From NCBI GenBank assembly GCA_027603945.1, contig JADIIU010000054.1, positions 20,587-84,586 on the forward strand: a DNA stretch of 64,000 bases, in the 5' to 3' direction. This DNA comes from Terramyces sp. JEL0728 (lineage: Eukaryota; Chytridiomycota; Chytridiomycetes; Rhizophydiales; Terramycetaceae). The notes under the pieces are model-generated. The model had not been told where the DNA came from. It ran no database searches and saw only the letters and a program-made list of their open reading frames with translations. Position numbers and translations under genes: made by a program. Shown piece by piece: positions 48,870 to 59,514 of the stretch (positions are counted from its first letter, which is position 1; each line of letters begins with the position of its first letter).

Positions 48870-50882
48870 TTATTTATGGTAGGCAGATTTAAACCATTTC
48901 GCTTCATTTGATTCTTCTGAGATACCAGCTACATCATCCAATTGGATTAGATCCAAAATGTTTGATGTGCTGGGCAGTGGGGTGATTTCCAAAGCTGCCA
49001 TTACATTGCGAAGGTATTGCAGGTCCGCCAACAATTGCTTTTTCCCTGCTGCTGACAATTCTTTGATTTTCAAAATTGCAGACACCAATTGCAATTCTGT
49101 TGTTCTCACGGCAGAGGTAATCCAAAGATGATAGATTTCTTCGTCTTCCGCAGTATCACTTTCAATATCTTGCGGTGACAACTCCTGAAGGTTTTTCAAT
49201 CCAAAATTAATCCATGATTCAGAAAAATAGTTTTCAAACTTCTGCGGTATTGCCAAGAGATATTCTCCAACGCTAGTTATGTATGGCAAAGGAGATAAGC
49301 TGAATTGAAACTTTTCATTCGCGTTCTTTGATTTACTCCATACAGACATTTGTGGGATCTGTTCAAACAATTCCACTGCATCTTGAACTAGAAAATCAAC
49401 CACTTTGTTTTGCCAAAAAGATATCAACTTTAAACTGTGATATAAAGCTTCAGGTTTTACAGACTCGATTTTTGGTTTCCCAATCATTTTTATGAATGGA
49501 ACAACGGGTTTGCATTCAATAGTTTCCAAATTGGCATTGGAAATGGTTTGTAATGAAGATAAAAAAGCTTCCAAGCTAAAATAAAAGTGGACTAATTGTT
49601 TGACATTGTCAATGTAAGAGTGGAATTGCTGTTCACTAGCTTCAGTGAATTGTAGGATGTAGGGCCTTTCTTCCCACCCTTCCGCATAAGTATTTTTTGT
49701 GCTGGATTTATCTTTGTTGGTGTAAAGCTGTTCGGTGATGGAACAAATAAAACTGTCGTACATTTTCACGATAGAAAAGTTAGCGTAGCCAAAAGTAAAT
49801 AGGCTGAATCGGGCAATGGACGATTCCAATAAAGCAAATATTTGGTTGATGTTACAAATATCCTGAGGAGAGTTAATTATCGACTTTAGCGTGAAATTGA
49901 GATACTTTTCCTCCAACTGCTTGAATTTCTTTTGATAGCCCACGAATGGATGATAAACCACATAATTCCAAGAATCTTCATTCAAAGTAATAGAGGTGAA
50001 TAGCGATCCAAACTGAACACAGGCTTTGAACATGTCACTGATAGCAACTATCTGGTTTGGCGAATCTTGTTTCGCCAATGCATCGCCGATCGATGGGTTC
50101 AAGTTGCTAAAAATTTTGAAAAGAAGTCGCTGTATTTTTGGGTCGTCTTTATCAGCAGAAAACACTCCTTCGGCATCTGAAATAGTTTGGGCAACCTTCT
50201 TCAAAAAAGCGTTGAAATCATTCCCGCTGTTCCACAGTTCGTTAATAGAAATAGCTATCAATTCGTAGTATATATCCACAATATCATCCTGTCGCCCTAG
50301 ATTTTCAAAGTAGCGAGTTAATTTAAAAAGTTCTTGATAATTGCCATCTGCAATGCATCCTGATAAATCGGATTTTAAAATTTCAAAAAACCGCTCTTTC
50401 AATGAAATCAGTATTGTGTTTCTTTCGTCGTAATTACTGGAGTTTTGAAGCAACTCTAAAGATTTTTCGGCATCAAGCAATCTCGTGGCAGCTTTATCCA
50501 GATCTTTGGATACAAATAATGCTTCCATTTCTGCTTCTACAGTATTCCAGTTATCAGTATCCTTCAAACACAATTTTGTTTCGTTCATTCGGTCCATCAC
50601 TTTGTCCATTTTAAGCAGTGTATCAAACAACACGGATTTCTGATGTTCTGAGAGTATCTTTTTTTTGGAAGCTTCAATGAGCACCTTGCATGCCTCGATT
50701 TGCTCCTTTTGCTGTAAAAGCTCGTTTGATAGCTTTGGAATATTAGATACGGTCGAGTTGGATAAACTTTCTAGCCTTTGTGAAAGCTCAAACTTTTTCA
50801 TTTCATTTTGGAGGATTAAATTTGAAACGGCGTTCAGCTTGTCTTCGTTTGTTTGTTTTCCATCCAACTTCAAATCTAGCAT
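48870..50882 (-). CDS. COG7: Conserved oligomeric Golgi complex subunit 7 (COG7)
   Basis: A 670-aa intronless gene for a lobe B subunit of the COG tether used in retrograde intra-Golgi transport. The pattern along the protein matches animal COG7: an N-terminal coiled coil (QLRLESLS.. type), WNTVEAEMEALFVSKDLDKA, then near the C-terminus FSLSPLPYITSVGEYLLAIP, LWITSAVRTTELQLVSAILK and KKQLLADLQYLRNVMAALEI. I take the ATG at 50880-50882 (MLDLKLDGKQTNEDKLNAVS); an upstream ATG at 50909 would overlap the divergent DDI1 gene. It is striking that so long a gene has no intron here. Confidence 0.9.
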   Translation of the reverse strand: MLDLKLDGKQTNEDKLNAVSNLILQNEMKKFELSQRLESLSNSTVSNIPKLSNELLQQKEQIEACKVLIEASKKKILSEHQKSVLFDTLLKMDKVMDRMNETKLCLKDTDNWNTVEAEMEALFVSKDLDKAATRLLDAEKSLELLQNSSNYDERNTILISLKERFFEILKSDLSGCIADGNYQELFKLTRYFENLGRQDDIVDIYYELIAISINELWNSGNDFNAFLKKVAQTISDAEGVFSADKDDPKIQRLLFKIFSNLNPSIGDALAKQDSPNQIVAISDMFKACVQFGSLFTSITLNEDSWNYVVYHPFVGYQKKFKQLEEKYLNFTLKSIINSPQDICNINQIFALLESSIARFSLFTFGYANFSIVKMYDSFICSITEQLYTNKDKSSTKNTYAEGWEERPYILQFTEASEQQFHSYIDNVKQLVHFYFSLEAFLSSLQTISNANLETIECKPVVPFIKMIGKPKIESVKPEALYHSLKLISFWQNKVVDFLVQDAVELFEQIPQMSVWSKSKNANEKFQFSLSPLPYITSVGEYLLAIPQKFENYFSESWINFGLKNLQELSPQDIESDTAEDEEIYHLWITSAVRTTELQLVSAILKIKELSAAGKKQLLADLQYLRNVMAALEITPLPSTSNILDLIQLDDVAGISEESNEAKWFKSAYHK

Positions 50883-50892
50883 TTTGGAAAAA
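50883..50892. promoter_or_regulatory. 10-bp gap between divergent start codons
   Basis: The COG7 ATG (minus) and the DDI1 ATG (plus) are separated by 10 bp (TTGGAAAAAA). Promoter elements for each gene must lie inside the coding region of the other, or leaders must overlap. See findings. Confidence 0.7.
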
Positions 50893-52064
50893 ATGAGAAT
50901 TACAATCACAACTGAGCAAGGGCAAATTCACACTCTGGATGTAGATCAAGATATGGAAATCATCAACTTGAAAGCATTAATCGAAGCTGACTTGCAATAT
51001 CCAACCGCCAGCCAGCAATTGTATCACAATGGGAAGCTGTTAGCCAACGATAAAAGCTCAATTAAAGCCGCAGGGATTGTACAGGACGACATTCTTCTCG
51101 TTCGAATTGCTGCTGAATCGATTAGCCAGGCTGAACAAGTTAGAAGAAGAATTTTGGCTGATCCTTCATTAAGATCGCATATGGTTCAAGTAAGATTAAT
51201 TTGACTGATAGCAATATCCGCCAATGGAACAAGCCTTAAATAACCCTCAACAGTTTGAGAGGATATTTAGCGAAATGCAAAGACAAGCTCAAATGCAAAG
51301 ACAGGCAATTAGCACCAGTGACGATCCATTTGACATTGAATCACAAAGGAGGATTGAAGAGGAAATTAGAAAGCAAAACATACAACAAAATTTGGGGGTA
51401 TTCAAATTTAATAGTAGAACGCAATGGAGCATCACCCAGAATCTTTTGGGAGGGTGATTATGCTCTACATAAACGTGATGGTAAATGGACACCCTGTAAA
51501 AGCTTTTGTTGATTCTGGAGCACAGGCTACCATCATGAGTCCTGAATGCGCTCAAAAATGCCATGTTATGCACTTGCTAGATGACCGGTAATGATTTTTG
51601 TTTATTGAGATTTGCTGGGATTGCCAAAGGAGTTGGCACTGCCAAGATTCTTGGAAGAATACACAGTACTCAAATTAAAGTTGGAAACCAGTTTTTACAC
51701 TGCTCTTTGACTGTGATGGAAGGCAAAGACGTTGATTTGTTGTTTGGGCTGGACATGCTGAAACGGCACTTGGTAAATACAATTAATTCAGGCATGTATT
51801 GATCTAGAAAAGAATGTTCTCCGTATCAATGGGGAAGAGGTTCCATTTTTATCGGAACACGAATTACCAGAGAACGCCAAAGAACCAGCGCCAACTCCAC
51901 AAGAGCAACCACAACAATCATCATCCCAGCCTACCACATCAACATATCCTGAAGACATTATTAACAATCTTATTTCTTTGGGTGTGAGTAGGGAAGAAGC
52001 GATCTCTGCGTTGGAAGCAGCTGGTGGAAACCCTGATGTTGCTGCTGGCATCCTCTTTCAGTAA
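50893..52064 (+). CDS. DDI1: DNA-damage inducible protein DDI1
   Basis: A 362-aa ubiquitin receptor with a retroviral-type aspartic protease fold. Introns: 51190-51211, 51397-51416, 51588-51609 and 51773-51791. Ubiquitin-like domain: [20 protein letters not shown]. Protease core: [20 protein letters not shown] (active Asp in DSGA), [11 protein letters not shown] and [19 protein letters not shown] domain forms the C-terminus ([20 protein letters not shown]). It works as a shuttle and protease for highly ubiquitinated proteins. All three domains are intact. Confidence 0.98.
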
Positions 52065-52103
52065 TACTTTATATCAGAATAAATTCCAAATAATTCCAAT
52101 TTA

Positions 52104-53747
52104 TTAACCGATGGTAGCAGATTTTAGGGATTTAACTGTAACTGGCCCATCCTTGGTTTGGAAAGCTACACCTTTATACAAAGCAATGCATTCTTCTGAA
52201 GTAGCAAAGTCAACTGCAACTTTTTCAAAGATCTTGTGTTTCGGATTCAAGACTGCGTCAGGGGTATTGTGGTACCCTTCAAAGAATATTGGTTCTCCAA
52301 TAACTGAATCTTCTGCTGGTTCTAGCAATTCCACGGTGGTCTTGTCAGAGTTTGAGGCTGCCAATACCATGCCTGCAGATAACACGCCTGCAAATTTAGC
52401 TGGTTTTAAGTTTGCCGCAACTACGACTAATTTGCCGCTTAGTTCTTCTTTTGTGATAAATTGCGCTAGTCCACTAACAATTGTTCTAGGCCCAGTTTCT
52501 TCTCCGAGATCAATCTTTTCGACATACAAATTCTAAAATAAGCTATCAATTACGTCCCGTTCTGGATGTGATTCGACACTCAGCACTTTACCCACACGAA
52601 GGTCAAGACGCGAAATTTCCGAAGTAATCTTTGGGACTGGGGGTGGGTAAGCTTCCAAAGTAAGTTTTTGTAATTCTTCACTTTCTTCCCAAATCTTTCT
52701 AATTGGTTCCAAGAGCCTGTTCAAAGCAACGGCAGTAGCCGCCTTCAAGTCGCCTGGATGCAATTCTTTCTTTTCGAAAGCTTGTTCCAATGCATCGTAG
52801 GTCGAATAAGCAACGTTTCCTCCAAACTTCTCTGGTCTAGTGACTTGGAACTTGTAGCCATGCCCACCAAGCGTATTTATTGGGAAAATGACTGCTTTTA
52901 CGAATGCAAGTAGAGGATTGTCTACAATGTTTCCTTCTTCGCAGAAAGCCTTTTTCAACTTGTTCCCGACTGATTCTGCGGAATCTAAAAGATCTACCTT
53001 GGAATCAGGGTCGGAAGAACTCATTTTGGATCCACTTAGACCTCCAACCATAGCATTCATCAAATGGGATCTTTTCTTGTATCCTAACACCGGTAGGTAC
53101 TTTTCTGCAAAGGTAAAGATTTTTCTCTGGTCAACCCCACCAAACTGGCAATCAACATCCAAATATTCTTCATCTAACGCTTGAAGCAAAGGATAAATCA
53201 ATCCCGATAGAGATGGCGATTCGACTTGCTTTACCACCTCAGCCCCGGCTTTCTTGGAATCACGGACAGAGGTGATAGCAGTTAATCTATAAACGTCAAG
53301 AGTATATTTTTCAGATAACTTGGTTAAAAAAATCTACTTGGAACGAGGTGCCAAACACAAATTTCAACTTTTCGATTGGAACGCCAATAGAAGAGAGCAT
53401 CGCTTTTATAACGGCTTCGTAATATTTAGCTCGTAATTTTAGCAATGACCATGGTGCTTTCATGTTATCCAAGTATGCATGTAAATCGGCAAAAAGAATT
53501 GTAACATGGCAACCGGCTTGAAGCAAGTCCGCAATCTTTGCCATTGGCACAAAATAGCCTATTATCAAGTTTCCACCTACCAATGTGCGGTTTCCCAGTG
53601 GTTGCAGTCCCCCAATATACTTTCAGGTCTCTTTCCGCCAGGACTTCCTTAATGCGATCACCTCCCAGATGTTCTTGTAAATTTCTAGTAATGAGCTCAA
53701 ACCTGAGTTAGTAATAAGCATTACTTTTCTTGAGCTGATTGGGTCAT
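52104..53747 (-). CDS. YARS1: Tyrosyl-tRNA synthetase, cytosolic, with EMAPII-like tail
   Basis: A 519-aa class I synthetase. Introns 53703-53724, 53559-53580, 53319-53337 and 52533-52553. Catalytic motifs: HIGH-like [16 protein letters not shown] (restored by splicing) and KMSSS in [14 protein letters not shown]. The C-terminal about 170 residues form a tRNA-binding EMAPII/Arc1-like domain: [51 protein letters not shown]. This arrangement is the animal cytosolic type; yeast TyrRS ends without EMAPII. The stop overlaps TTAATAAA on the coding strand. Confidence 0.97.
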
Positions 53748-53793
53748 TGAATTTTTGAGGAAAATTTTGGCATAAAAGGATCTGGTGAATACC

Positions 53794-55552
53794 ATGACTC
53801 AGCTGAATCTCACGCCTAGAATAGGGAATGTGTTGGATTTTAATGATACTGGAGCAATAAAAGAGTAAAGGATCCTAATTGCAAGGGAATTTGATCCAAG
53901 GAATAAATTGAAGAGTAATCTGCAGCTTATTCAATTGGAACGATATCATGAAAAGCAGGATGAAAATATCCCAATGTCAGCAGAAAAAATCAAAGAGATT
54001 ATATTGTAATTGATACATTAAACTAGCTATGCGAGAGAAGAGATGCAAATCACTTTTGATATAGCTGCTAGACTAGTTGCAAGTCAATTATTGAGTCCAT
54101 CCGAGTTGGAGAAATCAGAAGAGGCCTATTTGAAAACATGTGTTGGAGCAAAATCAGTCCAGATGTCGAATGTAGTGAAATTGCAAAAAGCGCAGTATAT
54201 TGAATCAATCAAAAATCAGGTAAGCTTAAATTAACATTGAACATTACTTCTTTTGTTGAGTATCTACTCCAGCGCAAAGATGAGTCCTCGAGAATGCTGG
54301 AGACAGCCCAAAAATTCTTTATGGAGTTAGCTTTCGAACTTTTGAAAAGGAATTGGGTTCTCCAAGAACGAATCTGGAGTCCAATCAAGGGGATCTTGTT
54401 TGTGATCTACGGTTTTGTAAATGGTTTAAATTGGTTTGACTTTAGATGGGTCTGTGATCCCTGAAATTGGAGAAGCAGATATCTGGAGATTGACATTGTC
54501 TTCGGATAAAAGTAAAGAAGATGGATTTGATGTTATATGTAATCACAATACTTTGCTGGTGACAGCGATTACAATCGTGCCGCTGGAACACGAATATGGA
54601 TTGGATTGGGGACGTCCGCTGGTTGAAAGCGATTCTTTTTCGGTAATCAAAAGATTGCAAGGTGCAAGAAACTCTATTTTTGAAAAGGATTTGTTCCATA
54701 AAGTAATTTTGAATAACTGTTAGATAATGCAAGAAGTATCTGGAAATGACAGCATGTTTAGGAAATGCGTCATAACAACAAAGAAAATCATCATACCAAC
54801 AATTGAAAATTGCTATATACAGGTTTCCCTAGAAAATGCGGCTGAGGATATTAATAGCAAGCTGTCTAAGCCAAGCCAATTCAGCTATGTGCAAATATTG
54901 GCCAGAAAACTTCTTCGAGAGTCGCACACACAAAGACTCAATGATAAATCGACAAAGAAACGACCTTGGAATATCACTACAAAGATTATAAAGTATTTGG
55001 ACAAGCAATTATTATCTGCAAAGTTGAATGAAACTTTTGCGGAATTTGAAGGCATATTATCAAAGATTTGCCAAACACAGCTATCGAGGTCGTCGGACAA
55101 GTGGAAAATCCAGCTGTCTTTTACTGGCAGCGATGTTTTTTACTTTGGATGTAGTCTATCAGATTCAGGACAACTGTATTATACCTCCAGCCAAACCCAC
55201 AAATTGGAATTGTTTTCTGTATTATATCTGGAAGAGCTTGTAGCATCCCTTGTAAGCAAGCGGATATTTGAATTACTCAAAGAAGAAGTCTGCTGTCTAT
55301 TTGGATATGATGTAGGCGGTGAAAACAATACGGTTGAAATAGATAATAGGTACTAGAACTTAACCCAGGGTGATTTCGGTAAAGGGGAAGAAAATTCACG
55401 ATCTAGCTATTGAAATCGTAGATGGGACTAATAAGATCCTGAAAATTACCTGTATGTCGGATAATTTGCAAAGGACTCTTGTGAGATTATTGCTTAATAA
55501 TAAATCGAAAAATCATTACGCGTACTTGGACTTGAAATGGAAAACTCGATAA
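53794..55552 (+). CDS. MED17: Mediator subunit 17 (MED17/Srb4)-like
   Basis: 544 aa, a predicted head-module subunit of Mediator. Introns: 53865-53885, 54006-54026, 54220-54239, 54424-54445, 54703-54723 and 55350-55368. The third is 20 nt but ends in TTG; the nearest AG gives 41 nt and deletes NITSFVE. With the short form the text ITSFVEYLLQRKDESS resembles the F-x-SLLLSK segment of MED17 proteins, then FFMELAFELLKRNWVLQERI and GILFVIYGFVNDGSVIPEIG. The C-terminal half (AYLDLKW end) is generic alpha/beta. The call rests on the middle region and on size; it could be another Mediator-like protein. Confidence 0.62.
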
Positions 55553-55560
55553 AAGAGCTG

Positions 55561-58153
55561 ATGAAAATGGAAAACTTCAAGAGCAAGGACTATTCTCCTA
55601 GAGAATTAGTTGAGGCTGCAAATAAGAAAACTGTCACCGAATTTAAGGGGATTGGTAATACATTAGTAACACAGCCTTCGACCCCAAGCCGTTTATCAGA
55701 TCATTTGAAGGGTTGACAGAGGAGTTACTGCGTCTTAAAAGGAAGTTGCAAAACAAAATTGAGGACCAGGAGGATCAGCTAACCGCTTCGGAAAACTCAA
55801 AACGAAAGGCATTCTTTGATTTCAATGAAACGTTTGATGTAACTTTCCTTGATATTAGGAAGTGAATCGATCATTTGAGCATCTAAATTCGCGTTTAAGT
55901 GAAGTTGGAAACACTGCCATCAGGATAGGTTACACGCTGCTAATGTTAGGAGAACAGCTGGAAACAATAGATAAACATAGAACTAGGGCTTCAGAGTCAA
56001 AAGATATTATTCAATATTTTCTAGAGTTCAACAAAGGGTCGTTTTCGAGGCTGGACGCTCTTAGGAAGGAAAGTCCCGAAGGAGAACGCAAGGTACGCTA
56101 TTTTCAATGCAGACGGCAATTATTGCTCGAAGATTAAACACCATTGCCAAGGAAATCGATATTGGAGGAATCGATGCGGTAGTTTTGTGTTAACTCAGGC
56201 GAGAGCAAACATTGAAAAGTACTGCGAACACTTTGAGAAGAGCTTGTTGCAAAAATTTGATCAAGTGTACAGCAGCGCGGACAGAGACACTATGAATGTA
56301 ATGAAGTATTAATGGTAGCATATCGCAAAGACGTTGATTGATTTTAATGGCGGAAACTCTTGTATTCAAACATACGTAAATCAACATGCCTTCTTTATCA
56401 ATATATTGAAGATTGCCGAAACAGATACAGAAAATTTAGGGGAAACGTACTCTTGATTAACGTTAGAACTTGGGAAAGTCAAAAATTATCATCGCTGCAA
56501 AGATTATTTGACGAGATTCGACAAGCCATTTCATCGGAATGGGATGTGATTTACGACGTCTTTCCTAATGCGACAAATGTCATACAAGTATTTGTTCAGA
56601 GAATTTTTGCTCAGTCGATTCAAAACTTTTTGGAAGTACTCATGCAGGAAGCGTCATTCAAATCTTCACAGATATATTTGGAAGTTTTGACAAGATCTCA
56701 CAAAGAAACGTCAGATCTGGTAGCAGATTTACACCTTTTCGATGAAAACTATATTTTGCCTCTGACAGGATCACTCGCACTGGCAAATATTTTGGACCGA
56801 TCATTTGAAGATTTATATATCCCATACGTAAATGATGAAAAATACATGAAAACTGAAAAGAGTTGGCTAAACGAGTCATTTAGTATCGCAATGGAAGATT
56901 TCGAAGCCAAGCTAGTATTCTCAGCTAACTTAGGAAAATATCCAAAAAGCCAAAGTACAGGGGAAACCCAATGGAAAGCAGCCGTCAACTCCAAAAGATT
57001 CTAATATTTTTGTCAGCTCATTAATTAACACGGTGACTACCATGACATCGGAACTCAAGCAGCAATTAGCCACCCCAGCGTCAAACCTTACTCCAACGAT
57101 TGATGATTCAAAGCCTATTCCTACTGTTGCAACTTGTTTGAAGTGCATCGAATCTAACTTGACTTCAATGGAGAGAGCAAAGGAATTGTTTGATGATACT
57201 GAGCTGTAACTATTTTTCATTTTAGAGCAGAAGCAGTTTCTATCCTCTTCAAGCTATTCCTCGACCGTATGGGAGAACGATATGTTTATCATAGCTTAGA
57301 CACGTATATATTACTAAAAAAGTGTGCTCGAGGAAATAGGTTCCCAGGACCCAAAAACTCAGCCGGAAATAGGTTCCTTCGGTATCGTCAAAGTTTCAAA
57401 CGAAATTGCTCAGCTGTCACATTTGCACTTTCAAAACTGTGAAGTATCCACTGTTTTACATAGGGATTGGTCCTGAAAAACTCTCTGACAATTCACAGAG
57501 AATTGAGTATCTGCAAAAACGACTTTTGTAGTAACATTGAAAACAAAATCAATTCTATAATGCAAAGGCAATTGCTCGGTAAGTCTCCTTAATCAAAGTC
57601 AATTTAAATTGGATAGAGAGCATTTTGGCAAAACAGAAAAAAACGGATTACAACATGAAGGATGGATTGCTTGGAAACACTATCCCAACTCAGACTAGCA
57701 ATCAAATTATTGAATTTCTGCGTCGTATTTCTGCAGAGGCATTTGGATATTTGGATGAGGGAAATAGAGATTTATATCTCACTGAAATTGGAACTTTATT
57801 GTGCAAGTATTGCATTGCTAACTGAGGCTATTGCTGGACCACATTAAAAAATTCCAGTTTACGTACAGCGGTGGATTAATCCTATCTACGTAAAAATGTA
57901 TAACCCTAGTGATATAACAAGGTATCATGAAATAGTGATTCAGTTCCGTGTTGAAAATCTTGACGAATATTTCAATGTTTTGAAGGAATTGTGCAATCTT
58001 TACATTGTAAAGCCGGAAAACCTAAGAATGGTGCTTCAAGAAGGATACCTTGGAAGGATGGAACTTCCAGTGTTACACTCTTATATTAGCTTGCGAGCAG
58101 ACTGGTCAAAATTGGGGAAATTGGAAAAGGATTTATTTTACATTACCCAATAG
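55561..58153 (+). CDS. SEC10: Exocyst subunit Sec10 (EXOC5)
   Basis: A 777-aa helical-rod exocyst protein that tethers secretory vesicles. Thirteen introns of 19-21 nt: 55655-55674, 55839-55858, 56093-56112, 56179-56198, 56298-56318, 56447-56466, 56915-56933, 57207-57226, 57304-57322, 57444-57463, 57580-57599, 57807-57826 and 57890-57909. Their removal yields one frame. The N-terminal FDPKPFIRSFEGLTEELLRL, the GYTLLMLGEQLETIDKHRTR segment, AKQKKTDYN and the C-terminal LPVLHSYISLRADWSKLGKL follow the Sec10 order. The start codon is 8 bp after the MED17 stop, without room for an independent promoter outside that gene. Confidence 0.9.
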
Positions 58154-58156
58154 ATA

Positions 58157-58807
58157 TCACTTTTTTGATTTTTTCTTTTCTTTCTTTGAGTTTTCTTCTT
58201 CTTCAATTAGCTCTTGAGCGATTCGTTCCCTTTCAGCTTCCTCATCGACAGGTTGCGGTGGTTGTTGATCAGGAGATGCTTCAGGATTCTGCGGTCCAGT
58301 GGTTTGTTGAGTAGCTTGCTGCATCTTCATTTGCACTAGCTGAGACACTTCTTGTAAGAACGTAGCACTCCAATTGTCCTTGTACATGTTTGATTCTTCT
58401 AAAAGCTATGTCAAGAAATAATTACTTCTTGCATTTCAAGCTCAATCTCTGCTTCTGCTGCCAAAAGCTTTTCCCACAAACCCTCATTCACAATTCCTTC
58501 CTTCACCATTCCCTGTAATGGCGGTTTTTCATCCCTGATCCTGAATACTCTTGTAACTGCTTCAACAGCCCTCTTAAGCAATGCAGCAACTAGCACTTTC
58601 TTTCCAGTCGAGTCATCTGGTGAATACTGTTCTGCTAGTTCTTCGTATTCAAACTTTGCCTTGTTTAAAGGGAAATATCCTGAATCTTGACATTAAACCC
58701 TCTTTACCGACTTTCTTTGACTTTGATTTGATAATTCTTCCAACGAAAAAGAGTAATCCAAACAATCCTCCCACGTAAAATACTGGAAACAAAATCGCCA
58801 AATTCAT
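58157..58807 (-). CDS. SEC66: SEC66/SEC71 translocation subunit
   Basis: A 202-aa ER membrane protein of the fungal post-translational Sec62/63/66/72 translocon. Introns 58686-58707 (22 nt) and 58406-58425 (20 nt). One N-terminal membrane helix (FPVFYVGGLFGLLFFVGRII) is followed by the cytosolic domain LVAALLKRAVEAVTRVFRIR, LQGMVKEGIVNEGLWEKLLA and EAEIELEMQE, the Sec66 signature (LLRRA..RLRDSKPAL..LWQRFLxAE). The C-terminal tail is Gln/Pro and Lys rich. Sec66 is known mainly from fungi, so this gene is a useful lineage marker. Its stop is 3 bp from the convergent EXOC5 stop. Confidence 0.9.
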
Positions 58808-58836
58808 TGATTGAAAAAGCAAAAAATTGCATGCTG

Positions 58837-59466
58837 CTATGAAAATTTATTGAGAGAAAAGCAAGAAAACTTGTCATTCGAAACCACCGCATACTTGATG
58901 TCAAGGCCAAACGGGACGGGTTCTGCTGGGCTAATATTAGTTGGGACTTACTCCAAAATTTGAAGACGATAAAGGATTTTGCTGTTTTTCCTGCTGAAAT
59001 TGTTGGTAGACTTGTAGATATCATACACGTCGCCTTTGGATTTCAAATGTACAGGATAACGACATGGTTGTGGAGAATCTTGCACTGAGCCAACATTGAT
59101 AATCCGAAGCCGCTTCAATAAGTGTGATAAGTTAAGTTGAAAATATATACACAGTAAAGGTCTACGAAATAGCACGTAGAACAGCACCCACAATCTTTTT
59201 TGTTTTGAGTCCTGACTCTGATTGTTAAATCGCTGTTGAAGCACCTCGGAGTGAAATAATTGATAACCGGAATCCTTCAGATGTGAAAATAAGACATACT
59301 GCGGCAAATTAATATTCAGAAGAGTGTACGCTTCTTGAATTGAAACTGGGCAGCGATCGTTCAACAGCAGCATATTTCTCTTTTCCATTCGATGCAATGC
59401 TTCCAAACCCCCAACCAATACATTTCCAGCATATACCAGGCCATTATTGACTTGCGCCTTATTCAT
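58837..59466 (-). CDS. SEN54: tRNA-splicing endonuclease subunit Sen54 (short form)
   Basis: About 202 aa, one 21-nt intron (58931-58951). The diagnostic segment RCPVSIQEAYTLLNINLPQY is followed by VLFSHLKDSGYQLFHSEVLQ, and the C-terminus reads DVYDIYKSTNNFSRKN .. DPAEPVPFGLDIKYAVVSND, matching the two conserved ends of Sen54. The large disordered linker of animal and yeast proteins (over 450 aa) is missing, and the N-terminus begins close to the first conserved strand. The frame is open to 59508 without another ATG. Sen54 supports the Sen2/Sen34 nuclease in removing tRNA introns. Confidence 0.85.
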
Positions 59467-59514
59467 GTCTGTCTCGTGACGTTTTTGGCTAATTTTTTCT
59501 CCCCACACTTTGGA

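Noticed and set aside
50665..50892. Upstream extension of DDI1 in frame
   Set aside because: Runs antisense through COG7 coding sequence; the ubiquitin-like domain starts at the ATG at 50893.
56934..57010. Apparent frameshift in EXOC5
   Set aside because: Explained by a canonical 19-nt intron at 56915-56933 with a CTAAC box; no indel or pseudogene needed.
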